Positions 25,297-37,716 are shown, counted from the stretch's first letter. The stretch is 64,000 nucleotides of DNA from Rhododendron vialii (GCF_030253575.1 NC_080560.1:38921001-38985000); one strand, 5' to 3'. Translations and numbers: made by a program. The notes: generated by a model not told the origin, from the sequence alone.

Positions 25297-26593
25297 ATGG
25301 CTCGTCAAGCAATCGGTTTTGGCCTAGTCCTGGTTGCCGTATCGGTGCTGTGGGCTGGAGCAGCGGCTCAGTCGTCGTCGAGTTGTACCAATGCGTTAAT
25401 AAACATGGCGCCTTGCCTCAACTACATAAATGGAAACTCCTCAAACCCCCCTTCGGGATGCTGCACGCAGCTGAGCAATGTAGTTGAATCGCAGCCTAAG
25501 TGCTTGTGTCAGGCCCTTAATGGTGGCGGCTCCCTTGGGATTACTGTCAATCAGACTCGGGCACTGGAACTTCCTAAAGTTTGCAAGGTTGAGACTCCAT
25601 CCAGTAGCAACTGTAATGGTAAGGATGTGTTGCAAATGCTAGCTGTTCATCAACTGTCTTGTGATTACAGTCTAACAATGTTTCCTTCTGATTTCGGTAT
25701 CAAAAAACAAGAGCCAGGCAAAAATGTGTTCCTTGCTAAGCCGTAATAAGCTTCTTCAAGTGGAAAACGATTTTCTGTTTTTCGAACGTGTAAATGTTTT
25801 CCAGACATAACGAGACCCACCAGTCTTCCTAACGCCACAACCATTGCCGATGCCACCACCCCACTAACATCTCCATTGCAGCTGGCATAACCAGGTCCAC
25901 CACCACGGCTGCTGGGACCACCAACCCCACCAACTACCTCCCTGCCACCACCATGACTGCCATCACCAACCTTGTCACTACAACCACACCACCATCCCAA
26001 CACCATATCAACCCTCATCATTAACAGCACTAGCAAGGAAAATCATTTGACATTTTCACATATGTTTTATGTTGGAATGCATTTTCCCTGAAACAAAACT
26101 AACTTATAATCATAACACCAAAATGCTAGACAACGAGGCCATGTATCTCTCTACTAACTTGTGACATCTCTACCTAAGCAGGTGCTTCCCCGACGGGCTC
26201 TTCCTCAGGAACACCAGCATCTCCAACCACAAAAACTCCAACTACATCACCTTCAGGTAAAATGTTTTCCTTAATTGACATGGATTGAATAGCTATATGG
26301 CAGTACGATCTCTTTTCCCTTTGCCATATGTTAGGGTGATATAGAACCATTTACATGTTGGCAGTTAAAAAAGCATCAGCCTACCATCTCTATAGAAAAC
26401 TTTCAACCGTTCCAACGTATTATATGAAGTTCATGTTGCTTTTTACATTGATGTAGGAACTGGGTCAAAAGCTGTGCCATCAACAGACAGCAGCTCATCC
26501 CCTTCAGATTCGAGTTCTACAAAGATGACAGTTTCTCTGTCTTTTGTCCTCCTGTTCATTGCATCTTATTTTTCAACCTCCACAATTTGCTGA
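25297..26593 (+). CDS. GPI-anchored non-specific lipid-transfer protein (LTPG)
   Basis: Three exons, 25297-25618, 26182-26256 and 26457-26593, splice in phase 1 with GT-AG sites and encode 177 residues. Residues 1-24 form a signal peptide ending in AGAAA. The mature part has the eight-cysteine lipid-transfer pattern: Cys 30, 40, 55-56 (CC), 69 and 71 (CLC), 96 and 106. A Ser/Thr/Pro-rich linker (108-154) and a hydrophobic tail (SLSFVLLFIASYF) fit GPI anchoring at the plasma membrane. Members of this family carry wax or cutin lipids to the cell surface; the specific lipid here is unknown. Exon 1 also stays open past its donor into the intron, but exons 2 and 3 supply exactly the expected linker and anchor. 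The 563-base first intron has a CCA-rich stretch at 25880-26030. Confidence 0.93.
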
Positions 26594-28572
26594 GTTTTCT
26601 CATCTGCCTGCGTTCCATCAGTCCAACATATACCCTATTATTTACATTGAATCCTATTTAATTTCTCTTTTTTTCCTAAATAAAGGGTCCATACCATGGA
26701 ACGTATATTTGTACTGTCATTCTTTGGCAACCTCCTTAGGGGTTGACGTGGTTTTGTACTACAGGGAGAGTTATTTTCCTCTTCCCTTCTCAATAAAGAT
26801 GATTTCTAGTTTATTTTTTCCAATTTCAGACCAAGTAACAAAGAAAATAAGGATTAACGTGGGAAAACATGGGAATATCTGAAACTTAGCAATGTGAAAA
26901 GCAATAATATCCTGGGGGATCGGCGCAATTGATAAACAAACTCGTTATATACCAAGTTGAACAACTTTTGTCATTTTCTATCAGAAACAACATTTGTGCC
27001 CAGGAATCGCAGAAGACAAGCATCCTGAAAAGCTGACGCGTCCCAGACAAAAGAAAAGGGATACATGATAAATAATTGTAGTTCAAAAAACTTCACCCAA
27101 GACAAACCAAGCACACCGGCGTGGCAGCGTTCAACTACTTCTCTATACTCGCAAAGTTTCACTGTTCATGTCAGTCCTCCCGCATCGCATCAGTCGAAAC
27201 AGCTATCAAAAGTCTCTCTTTTCACCTCGGCAGCTGCAAGCAATGTTTATGCATGCATGGAAGGCACTCAAATGCTGCTTTAAAAACCAACAGATCGGAA
27301 ATGAAAATCAAGTGTGCATAAATAACCAGGAAAATTAAGTGTGCAGAGTGAGTGAGTGAGTGACAGTTGCGACACTAAAAAAACGCAGTAGCAAGACAAG
27401 CACATCCAGTAGAACATAACTACTAAACAAAGGCATTTGTAAAATATATGACCCAGAGTATGCAGGAGTACTATGAATAATAATATATTACAAAAAACAA
27501 ACTTATAAGCTAATTAAATGGTGGATTGATTGTGGTTTAACCAACATTTGAAGTTGAACGCCAGTGCCCACATGAGATTCAATAGAGCTATTATAGCATA
27601 ATTTAGAGATGAACAAGACAGTTAAATACAGACGCAGCAAGAAACAATCTTCAAACCACATCATGAAGCTAAATTTAGAAGATGAAAAAATAGAGACAGA
27701 CAAATGGACTATTTTGCTCCCATTTTAGTATCCATATCACATGAAGATGACCTAGCTGTCCATGTGAGGAGCAACTAATCAATCCAAGTTATCCAACTAC
27801 ATCATCAAGCCAAACCTACTTGGTTAAGAGAGGGAAGAAGAGGAAAATGAGGATTGAGGGGACCCAACAACATCAGATTCATTCAAAATGAGCCTTAGCC
27901 TCAACTCAATCATGTAATACCCAACAATTCAAGTAGCTTTTCATTCCATCCTAAATGCCAAGATCTAGGAATTAGCTTACATTTGTTCTGCAGATGATCT
28001 ATTTTTCTTTGATAGGCCAATTCTCACTACTTCCATATTGTAAACAAATACCCTTTTAGAGGGTCACAATTTCTGAGTAATCACCGCATATGAACACGAG
28101 TAGGATCTACACTGCTGTGAATTCAAATTCCCAATCCTGAACCGAATTGAGTATCTAAATGGTCCTTTTCATGGTCCTCTTAATTTGTGGCCCTCTTTGT
28201 GAAAAAGAGTTAAAACATACAAAACAAACCCTTTGAATGTCTTTAAGGTGGTTGTATGCCATATCGTCTTTGTCAGTTTTGATTCACTCTCAAAATAAAT
28301 CTCCCTTTTCTTGTTACGAATAATACTTAGCAAGAGAGAACTCTATTTTTGAGACTAAGGAGAAACTTAAACAAGAGATGGCATTTAACAATACTAAGAC
28401 CTTAAAAAGTATTTTGAACCCTTCTGCAACAAGAAGGCGGCAAAAAAAAAGTCATAATTCAATTCAGCAAATCAAAAGTGAATCGAACAAATCACAAATT
28501 CGCTTCACTGATTCACAGCTATTTCCAATTCATGCAACCTAGCGAATCGTAAATCCTAAGATTTGGAAAACT
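26594..28572. other. Spacer, no gene
   Basis: Probable 3' UTR of the LTPG gene up to about 26800, then A/T-rich DNA with only short unrelated frames. A short gagtgagtgagtgagtga run occurs near 27350. Confidence 0.5.
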
Positions 28573-30000
28573 ATGGCTGAGACTGAAGATTCATCTAAAA
28601 TGATCTTTGCAGCCTTTTGGGATTCTAGCTTGGTGCTTTGCCTGTCAAGTACTTTGGGACACCCAGCATTTCTACTAAACATACAGCTATTGCCTGTAAA
28701 AGTCTCCTTGATAAAGTTGACGCTAAAATTAGAGGCTGGGCTAACAAATATCTCTGTTAGCTGGTATACTTCAACTCATCAATTTATGTTCTTTAGCATT
28801 CAAGTCTACTGGACTATACACTTTGTCCTTCCTAGTTCAGTCTGTTTGCAATAGAAAAGCCCTCGGCATTTCCTCCAGACTGGGACCACATCTTACCATC
28901 ATTCTAACAAAGTTCCTAGGGAACCCTGATGCTTATCTAGACGGTGGAATCATGCCTCTTTTCTCAGACACATCTGGGCCATCTGCCATCAGCATCAGTG
29001 ACTGTGGGTTCAGTGGTGTCGCAAATATCTGATTGAAGGCAAATGTTGGACTAAGAGTTACCCTTCCGATTGTTCCTGGACCTGAAGGAAAGTTATTATG
29101 TGGAAAACCACTGCCAGGGCCTTCATAAAGCCACATTTGGAAATGGAAAGAACATCTATCTTTGGTTTGATAATTGGTTACCCCAGGGTCCTCTGATTGA
29201 TTACTTTGGCTATAGGATTGTTGAAGCTTCTAGATTCCTCTTAACATCCAAAGTCTTATCAATCAATAATCTACAATGCGCACTGAGCTTGGCCCATTCC
29301 CCTTTCTTTGCTCCCCACTATTCTAGAGCTGACAAGGTCCTGTGGGACATCTCCTCCTCTCCATCTATGTTCAATGCTGCTATTACCAGGAATGCTATCA
29401 GACTTCACTCTCCTACTGTAACTTGGCATAAACTTTTATTGCCTCCTACGTGCATACTGAGGCATAGTTTCATCCTTTGGATAGCTATACAAGGAAAGCT
29501 TCATGAAGGGGATATGTATAAAAGCTGTGGGGGCTTGACGACTCTGCTCTTGCCTCCTTTGCCAGCAAGAAGATAAACCCATTAATTACTTGTTCTTCGA
29601 TTTCCATTCTCCACAATGATTTGGAACTAGATTTGTGATCTTAATCGCCAAAAGCTTAGTGGAAAATCTTTTTACAACTCTATTAGGATGATGCTTGAAC
29701 TGCTATGTTTATCATATCTGGCGAAACCACAGGATTTCAGTAAAAATCCAGCAGTCTATAACCTCTATGTTGCATCAGATTCACTGCTATCAAAGGGTCC
29801 CAATTCTCTTCATCAAACTTTCTTCCCTTAATAAGCAGATTTTCTAACATTGACATAATTCCCTCAAGGATCTTCTCTGCTCCCAAGCTGTTGTTTTGGT
29901 TCTTTTTTATTCTTTTTTATTGTATCCTGTAACCAGGAAGTCACTCCTTCCTTTACTATTCTGTCATATGTTATTTTCAATGAAACTCAAATACCCAGGA
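28573..30000 (+). mobile_element. Decayed LINE remnant (RT thumb and zinc-binding region)
   Basis: Plus-strand frames keep LINE landmarks in order: a decayed LDKIDARI-type helix and FFSIQVYWTIHFVLPSSV (28700-28850), then FGNGKNIYLWFDNWLPQGPL and TWHKLLLPP (29130-29450). Several frame breaks are present. The 3' UTR runs to about 30000, with a GT-rich end and a short A-run. The 5' end and target duplication were not found, so it is an old copy. Confidence 0.85.
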
Positions 30001-30009
30001 AACAAAAAA

Positions 30010-30105
30010 GCAGCATAATCTTACTCATCAATGTAATGTTGCTGGTCAATGCAATTTGCAGCATAATCTTACTCATCAATTCAATGTTGATGGTCAATGG
30101 AGTTC
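30010..30105. repeat. 48-bp imperfect tandem duplication
   Basis: Two units starting gcagcataatcttactcatc (30010 and 30058) differ at a few positions. They directly follow the LINE tail. Confidence 0.9.
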
Positions 30106-30594
30106 AAAACTTGAGGATTTTGATGGCGAACAAATTATGACCAGTATTAAGAAGCGTAATAGCTATGGAGGTTAACGTGGTTTTTTCTCCCCTTTAAATG
30201 GTAGGGAAGAGTGAGAGGTACGGTGCTCTATGCACTATATGACTACATAGTCACAATCTCTTAGAACACTGACATGTACAAAGAAAGACTTTAAAACATA
30301 TCCCATACCCCAGAAACCGCTCATAAAGTACATTGTCATAAGAAGGTGTAATATACATGATTGAGCCAAAAAAGACAAATTGAAACACTGACTATTAATT
30401 AAAATGAGGAAAAGAATGATCAATAAGGCCAGACTCCAGAGATATAGGAAACTGCGTCCACTGCAAGTTTTATTACGCGTATTGTGTCCAACCAAATATG
30501 TCAGTAAAGACCACAAAATACGACGTGGCTGTTCTTTAGAGATTTGACACACCTCAAAGAAAAATGTGTCCTTTCAGATGAAACCTGGCACAAC

Positions 30595-32244
30595 TCAACC
30601 ATGTGACCGTGAGCGCATAAATTCTTCCAATTTGTCCCACACCTCAAGCGCTGCAGCTCTATCCTGGTGCCTCTTGTTCTTGCTAATCTGCAGAGTCATC
30701 AAAGACAAGTACAATAAAGACATTTTCACTAGAGGAAAACAACATAATGAAACTCCTGGCTTGATCACAGTATCAGACAAGAACGAATAGCTCTGAGACT
30801 CTGAGTAAAAATATGCTCACCGATATAATTTTCACATTCCATTGCTTGACAATCTTAGCTGACTCCACACTATCATCCTCGAAACGCATATAGAATCCCA
30901 GAACTGCACAAGAAATTAGCACCCACAAAATTTCAGGATTTATGTTTCTCTTTCCATTTCATTCAGTTCAACAAGGTCACTATGGTTATGAGCCTGTAAT
31001 CATATCTAAGAGCACCGATAGTTCATATTTAAAAGCCTGCAATCCTAATGCAAACGAAGATATGAATCAAAAGAGTAAGGTTCATACTGTACAAAAATCA
31101 GATTAAAACCCAGATAAGCCAAAAGGAACAAATGTACATTCCAATAGCCCAACCACACAATTTCATGATCAATTTAATACCAAACACAATTGAAGCAAAG
31201 AAAAACTTTCTCACTTTTATTGAAGATTTCCACATGGTCCTTGAAAGGCCAATCCTTGAACTGCCACTCCTTCCCCAACACGAAAACCGCCACCACCCTA
31301 TCCCAATCCTCGGCCTTCAGCGCCGATGGCTTATCCCTCACCTCATACGCGGTCACAACCCTATCCCTACTGAACTTCTTCTGCACCGTAACACAGTCTG
31401 GCTTCGCCACCTTCACCTGCTTCATCTTCGCATCCGTCGGTATAAAAACTCCGTCCTCCAAAAACTCCTTCACATTATAAATCGTAATCAGCGTCTGCAA
31501 CGCGCTCGGCACCAATATAATCGGCACCCCTTCCCCTGCCTTCCCCCCTTTCACCCCCATCTTCGCCCTAGGCGTCGAATCATACCCTAACCCTAACTCC
31601 TCCCCAAACCCTCTCTCATCCCCCCTCATTAACCGATTCTTCGCCACCAACCCGTCCTTCCTCTGCTGCGAATCCGACCGCTGCCTCTCCTCCTCTCTCC
31701 TCGCCGCGGCCTTCAAGACCTCGTAAAAATCCTTATTCTTGCACTCCAAAATCGCCTCCCGGTCCCTCACCGGCCTCTCCGCGGCCCTAATCATCTCTAT
31801 GTAATTCTCAGACAACCCAACCCTAGAAACATCCTCATTGACGTCTAGCCCGGGGTCGAACCGGGGGTCGAGGCCGGGGTCCTCGGGGCGATATTCGGCA
31901 GCGGGGGCGGGGGAGAAGTTAGGGTTGACGTACTGGACGGCGTCGGAGGAGGAGACGTGGCCGAGGAGGTAGTCGAGGAGGGGCTTGCGGTCGATGAAGG
32001 AGACGGTGGGGACGGCGAGGGGCTTAATGTTCTTCATGTAGTCGGTGTACTTGAGGTGGCTGTGCTTGAGGAAGTGGATCAGGGTTTCGAGGGTGAAGAG
32101 GTGGCCTTGCTTGGAGCGGTAGGCGGTGGGGGCGGCGGCGGGGAAGGAGTAGTCGGAGCCGAAGCGGAAGTCGTCGTTGACGCGGACGATGCTGTCGAGG
32201 TCGTTGCGGATGGCGTAGTCCCGGAGGACGGAGAGGGGATCCAT
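30595..32244 (-). CDS. CDC73: CDC73 / parafibromin homologue, Paf1 complex subunit
   Basis: Minus-strand exons 32244-31215, 30903-30821 and 30687-30595 join with GT-AG introns and encode 401 residues, close to the plant family length of about 415. Residues 1-95 are the conserved CDC73 N-terminal domain (starting MDPLSVLRDYAIRND). A charged middle region includes RREEERQRS, and residues about 239-396 are the Ras-like C-terminal domain (GVPIILVPSALQ, then KEWQFKDWPFKDHVEIFN across the first junction, and ISKNKRHQDRAAALEVWDKL at the end). In plants this nuclear protein works with RNA polymerase II in the Paf1 complex, promoting H3K4 methylation and FLC expression. No breaks were found. Its 5' coding part has been copied to 40164 in a chimeric gene. 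Confidence 0.96.
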
Positions 32245-32605
32245 TGCTGCAGAGAGACAGAGCGCGCGGTGGTTTCAGTGAGAACTCAGGGGAAGAGAGA
32301 AGAGTGAGAGACCTTGGGATTTTGGCTCAGTGGTATTTCTCTTTGGTTAGAGACTCGAGTAGTGTAGTCGTGACTACGATCTGATGCAGCAGCGGTCGAT
32401 GCGAGAATTCCAAAAATAAATTAGCTAAAATCCACCCTTTGAAAAACTAGACGTCATAAAAAAAATTTAGATGCATACTATTCTAATGCCCGTGAGAACG
32501 AAACAATTTAGCTAAAATCTTTCGATGTCAATGGACTTTTTGAAATTAACGGAAATAATTGGTCGTTTTCTTAAGAGAACTGAAGTAATTGCTTAACCCA
32601 TTTGC

Positions 32606-33954
32606 TAGAGGTGGCAAACGGGCGGGTTTGGGCGGGTTGAAACGGGTCATGTGTTAAATATGGGCGGGTCGAATATGGGTCAAAAATAAACGGGTTGGAA
32701 CGGGTCGGGTTAAATGTGGGTCAGACCAAACCCAAACTCGCCCGACCCGACCCGTTTTCCTTCTTTTTTTTTCCTTTTCCCCTTCCCCCCTCCTTTCTCT
32801 GATTTGTCTCAATAAGAGGATTCAAAAAAGTAAAATTTTATGATTAAAACTCAATTTGTACGCTCCGCGTCAATTTTTTGTTGATTATTAGTTCTATTCA
32901 GAGAAGAATCGAAAAATTAAAAAATTATGATCCAAACCCATCCGACCCGACCCATTCTACTTCCTTTTCTCCCTAAGCTAAAATATCCGGTATACCAACG
33001 CTGGCTTTGGGTGCATTTGGATTAAAAATTGAGTGACTTTTTTCTTCTTCTTTTTAATTTTTTTTGTATTTGTTTATTTTGCGTTAAACTTTTGTAGTTT
33101 ATTGATTCATCTCAATGAGAGGAATCAAAAAAGTAAAAAATTATAATCGAAACTCATGAATTTTTGAATAAAGACAAAATAAGTAAAAAAATAATCTTTT
33201 TTGTAAAAAAAAAAAACTGAGTTTCGATTAAAAAAAATTTATTTTTTTAATTCCTCTCGACGAAACGAATCAATAAGTTACAAAAATTTAAAGCAAAATT
33301 AACAAATGCGAAATTTTTTTGAATAAAGACAAAAAAGAAAAATCATTTTGACTTAACAATCAAAACCCACCTGAAGTCTTCTTCTCTGTCCTTTAACAAA
33401 AAATCTTATTTACAGACCATTCCGTAAAGAAGGGTTTATGAAGACCAATTGCGCACGTCCAAAGTGTTTTTGGATGATTCGAATTGAAAATCAATTATGA
33501 CCGGTAACAATTAATTGTGACCGGTCATAATTGAAAACGAATCTCAGCAAATTAATTGCACGAATGGATGACTGAAAAGTTTAGTGCAAAATTATCAAAT
33601 AAAAAAAAAAACCCATTTTAACTTGCCAAATCCAGATTTGTTTTAGTTTAGTTCTTTCCAAAAGTCAGAGAGAGAGAGAGAGAGAGAAAGAGTGGGGATT
33701 TGCAAGGGAATCTAATTGAAGTGAATAAAGCAGACCGAATTTGGTCCCGTACAGGAAGTGATTTTGTGCAAAAATTGGTATTTTAGGTCTAATCCATATT
33801 GAACTCATTTTTAACCCATCTAAACCCATATAAATATGGGTTTATATGGGTCCAACCCATATCAACCCATTATACAATATGGGCGGGTTGGGTTGGGTTA
33901 TAAGTGGACGGATTTGGGCGGATTAAGAAATGTGGGTTGAGATTGCCACCTCTA
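32606..33954. mobile_element. Non-autonomous hAT element, 1349 bp, 8-bp target duplication
   Basis: The ends are TAGAGGTGGCAAACGGGCGGG and the inverse ending ATTGCCACCTCTA. The 8-base word ccatttgc is duplicated at 32598-32605 and 33955-33962. Sub-terminal repeats of gggcgggt and cccgaccc motifs match a widespread plant hAT group. The interior is AT-rich with no transposase. It lies 361 bases upstream of the CDC73 start codon, probably close to its promoter. Confidence 0.93.
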
Positions 33955-34168
33955 CCATTTGCCATCCCATTTTCTCTAAATTTTTTGGGTTTTCTTTTCA
34001 TACTTTTGTTCCTCTTTTTGAATTTTTATTAGATTCTATTAATTATCCGTCTTGACGAGAGAAGTCTAAAAAGTAAAATGTCATTACCAAACAGCAAAAA
34101 AAAAAAGAAATTATTAAGACAAAAAAAATACCGAACAGCTGGTATTGTTAATTTTTTTACCGAAAATC

Positions 34169-34504
34169 CTATTGGTACCGACGGTACCATAGGGAAAATG
34201 TACCGACGGCCACCGGACGGCCGATCCGAGCCGTCCAAAAATTTTAAAAAACAAAACCGAGTGGGCCTACGCGAGAATCAATGGCATCCGAGGTGTGTAG
34301 GGTACTTGATCCGAGCACCCCTTTTTCGTCTATATACATATAGACGAAAAAGGGGTGCTCGGATCAAGTACCCTACACACCTCGGATGCCATTGATTCTC
34401 GCGTAGGCCCACTCGGTTTTGTTTTTTAAAATTTTTGGACGGCTCGGATCGGCCGTCCGGTGGCCGTCGGTACATTTTCCCTATGGTACCGTCGGTACCA
34501 ATAG
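34169..34504. repeat. Near-perfect 336-bp palindrome
   Basis: Position i pairs with position 68673 minus i from 34169/34504 down to 34335/34338, leaving a 2-base loop at 34336-34337. I found no mismatch along the 167-bp arms. The arms contain ggtaccgacggtacc near the ends and repeated gacggcc words. The 11-base word tttttttaccg lies a few bases outside on both sides. No gene is encoded; the open frames are mirror images. Confidence 0.95.
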
Positions 34505-34773
34505 CAGTACTCTTTTTTTACCGTCTTATATGAATTTTTTTAGTTTCGGTTCACATTTTTTACCTTTTACTGATTTCTCTTGTCGAGTCAGACCATTAAT
34601 CCTAAAAATTACGACGAAAACCTCAATAAAAGTTTACAAAAAGTAAAAAATACCAAACAAAAAAATTTAGGAAGAATGGGCTGACAGATGAACTTGATGG
34701 AGAAAACCAGCGTAGAAAGGAGAATCATAATAACTTCTCCGGACCACTATCTACCACTATTTTTTTATTATTA

Positions 34774-35000
34774 CCATCATTTTTTAATAACTCAGATGTT
34801 CAGACCAACTTATGCATATCTCGACTAATCTCGGGGGTTCAATCTCATCACTCACTTGCAAGGAACCCAATTAAAATCGGAACAAACCTCCATATTGATA
34901 GGCCCCAAAGAAATTGATCTGAGAGGTTCCAAACCTATGAACTTACAAAGGAATAAACTCTTAAATCTCAAGGCTTAACCATTAAGCCAACCCGTTGGGC
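34774..35000 (-). mobile_element. SINE, minus strand, 10-bp target duplication
   Basis: On the minus strand the element begins with a tRNA-like head: an A-box-like TTAATGGTTAAGCC and a B-box-like region, GGTTTGGAACC, then runs to a short A-rich tail. The 10-base word tttattatta flanks it at 34764-34773 and 35001-35010. A related copy is at 35686-35934. Confidence 0.75.
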
Positions 35001-35267
35001 TTTATTATTAGCACTAATGAATTCCTGGCGATTATATATCTAGCTATTGAATTCCGTAGCCTATTAACTGGCTAATTACAAAGAAAATTCCATTAATGAA
35101 TTTCTTTGGATTATCACATACATATTATTTTATTGAAATAAATCAAAGATCTCATTTAATTCTTCAAGTTGGTGCAATAGATTTTGTAAATTATAAGCAA
35201 AATACTATATTTTTTGCATAAGTTTTCATAGTGGACTAAAATTTTGAATGGAGGGATCATATATTAT

Positions 35268-35505
35268 ACTCCCTCTGTTCCTAAATAATAGTCCATTACG
35301 AAAAGACGTATAATTTTTGGACAAAAAAAATAAGCCTCTTTTGTGCATCGTTTTCTAAATTTTTTGACACAAAATTAAAGAACTATTGCAATCTTTAATT
35401 TGGTGTCAAGAAATTTAAAAAAATGATGCACAGAAGTGCTTTATTTTTTGGTCCGACAGTTATACGTCTTTTCGTTGTGGATTATCAATTGGGAAGAGAG
35501 GGAAT
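35268..35505. mobile_element. Stowaway-like MITE
   Basis: It starts ctccctctgttcc, ends gggaagagagggaa and has internal inverted halves (acgaaaagacgtataa with ttatacgtcttttcgt). It is of the same broad superfamily as 21226-21451 but of different sequence. Confidence 0.85.
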
Positions 35506-35685
35506 AGTGTATATATATTATATATACAAAATATATAAGATATTAGGTAGCAATATATATACATGCGTACGTTGCCGATGAGACATGCGATTACCAAAAA
35601 AAATATCTATAAACACTAGTGAATTTGTACTTCAATGGGTGGGGAACATATCTTAAGGGTTAGCTATCCATTTCATCGAAAATGT

Positions 35686-35934
35686 GTGTGTTTTTTTTTT
35701 TTTTTACAACTCAGATGGCAGGATCAGCTTACGAGCATATCGAATAATTATGGGGATCCATTCCACCGTTCATTTGCGGGGAGACAAATTAAAACTGAAG
35801 CAAAGCTCCATATGGACTAGCCCCAAATGAGTTGATAACACTTGAGAAGTTTCGAACTTGAGACCTTAGGAGGAAGCAAACATCTATGTCTCAAGCCTTA
35901 ACCACTAGAAAAACCCCTGGGTTTGAAAATGTAA
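35686..35934 (-). mobile_element. SINE, minus strand, poly-A tail and short target duplication
   Basis: Minus-strand order: head with A-box-like TAGTGGTTAAGGC, B-box-like AGTTCGAAAC, body, then a 15-base A tail (T run at 35691-35705). The word gaaaatgt occurs at 35678-35685 and 35935-35942. The body aligns with the SINE at 34774-35000. Confidence 0.8.
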
Positions 35935-36823
35935 ATTTGTAAATATTGAAGCAAAAAATTTAATAAAGAGAAAGCTTGTCAAAATATTCAAAGAATTCAA
36001 CAAGTTGTGAACGATTTAAATTACCAAGGTTCTATGTCTTTTTTTTTCCCCTCAAAATCATCTATGCAGCTATGGCTGAACGTAGTGGTCGTTGAAGGAT
36101 TTTGCTATCAAAGGAGTGACTGTTTGGTTATGGTTGCATGGGTAATTTGGGCAGTAGGCATTGCAAAATGTGTTGACATCATGATTTTCTGGTAAGAATC
36201 TGACGGTGAGTTAATAGATGGGGAATCTTGACAATTGCTTCAAAACAATTGTTTCAAAAGTAGGGAAGGTCAGTGATATTTCAGAAACCTCAAGGGAGGT
36301 CTCCGTCTTTGTCAGAAACCTCAGGAAGGTCAGTGAAATTTGTTCCTTCAACTTTTTTGTTTGAAAACAAATTAGTGAGTGACGATTTGTCAAGTCATGG
36401 ATCGGATTTATGACATCTTTTCAATTTTCACCTTATTTTTAAGTCTGTTCCATGCACAGGGGCGGGAGAAAAATATTGGTGAGAGATTTTTTCTTTTTGT
36501 CTCGTGCATTGAACAGACTCAACACCAATTACCAATTATTCTATAGTACTTACTACTACGGAGTAGTACTACCTCTGCTTCAAAATATTTTATCAGTTCT
36601 GCAAAACGAAAACTTAAACATAATACCGTTTCTTTAAAAAAAATTCAAACTTTTTTTACACATTAAAAAAATTCATTGGCCTCTAGTAAATTGTTAAAAA
36701 CAGATTGAATTTTTCTTTACAAAATTGTGTTAGCTTTAAATTAGTGTTTTGGCAGATCCAACAAACATTTTCGAACTAACAGAGTAGATTGGATAGGCCC
36801 ACGTAGACCCAAACCCATAACTT
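35935..36823. other. AT-rich spacer, no gene
   Basis: Only short unrelated frames. A local near-repeat, aggtcagtgatatttcagaaacctca and aggtcagtgaaattt, lies at 36267-36342. Confidence 0.45.
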
Positions 36824-37095
36824 GGGGAAAATGCTGGCCAATAATATATTTTGATAATTAATATTCGATAAGAACATTTTCAGCATTAATAAATATTCTC
36901 AGCATATTCTTAACGAATATTAATTAGGGAAAATGACGGCCAAGAACGTGTTTTGATAAATAATACCCGCCAAGGACATTTTCAGTATTAACAAATGTTT
37001 TTAGCTTGTCCTTGACGGGTATTAATTATCAAAACACGTCCTGGGCAGTTATTTTCCCTATTAATTATTAAAACACGTCTTGGGCCGTCATTTAG
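36824..37095. mobile_element. Nested or tandem foldback MITEs
   Basis: A copy opening with gggaaaatgctggcc (36824) is followed by a fuller copy from about 36926 with gggaaaatgacggccaag. Its halves pair through cgccaaggacattttcag and the inverse gtccttgacggg, closing with ttattttccc at about 37060. Another closing end follows. The pattern suggests one copy inserted into another. The same family occurs at 19298-19440. Confidence 0.75.
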
Positions 37096-37716
37096 TTATT
37101 TGCAAGATTAGCACAAGGATTCCAATGTGGGTTTTGTTAGGCCCACAGTTCTGATGTAGAACACGTGGAGACCCAATTTCATGATCAATTGGATCGGTCG
37201 AAGCCTCAGAAGCTCAAATGTTGTTTAATTGCAAATTACCTGATTTGGCAACTTTCAAACAAACTTGGATCGGGCCTAAACTTGGTGGGCTGACTTATTT
37301 CTGCGTTGCGGTCGATACTCATGAACCATAGGTTGATGATTAATGGTGTTTTTAGGCCTAATTCATTCGTTTAGGCCTCAAATTGGACGTTTTTGCCGTT
37401 TTAAAAAATATTTGTTTCGTTAATAACTTTTAGCGTATAATTCCGTAAAAGTTAATTCTTTTTGGGAAAGCCATGTTTTTCTTTCCTTTTTTCGATTTTA
37501 TTATTTTTTCCAAATTTTGAGAATTTTCGTTTTTGAGTTAGGATTTTGCTAGGGTTACGTTTTTTTTTTCCTATAAAAGGAGTTGTAACCTAATATTTAT
37601 GCATATTTTTATTAATAATATTTAGACTTTGTCTTTTTCTCTCGTGGACTCAAGTTTATCATTCGTTCGATTCGATTAGTACGTAACTAGTCTTTTGTGA
37701 ATTCTGATGTGTCAAG

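Noticed and set aside
25665-26036. Gly-rich 123-codon minus-strand frame
   Set aside because: It is antisense to the LTPG exon end and CCA-rich intron, without family similarity.
31132-32307. Plus-strand frames opposite CDC73
   Set aside because: They are antisense shadows of the GC-rich first exon of CDC73.
34078-34475. Two long frames on opposite strands with nearly the same protein
   Set aside because: They are mirror images produced by the palindrome, not genes.
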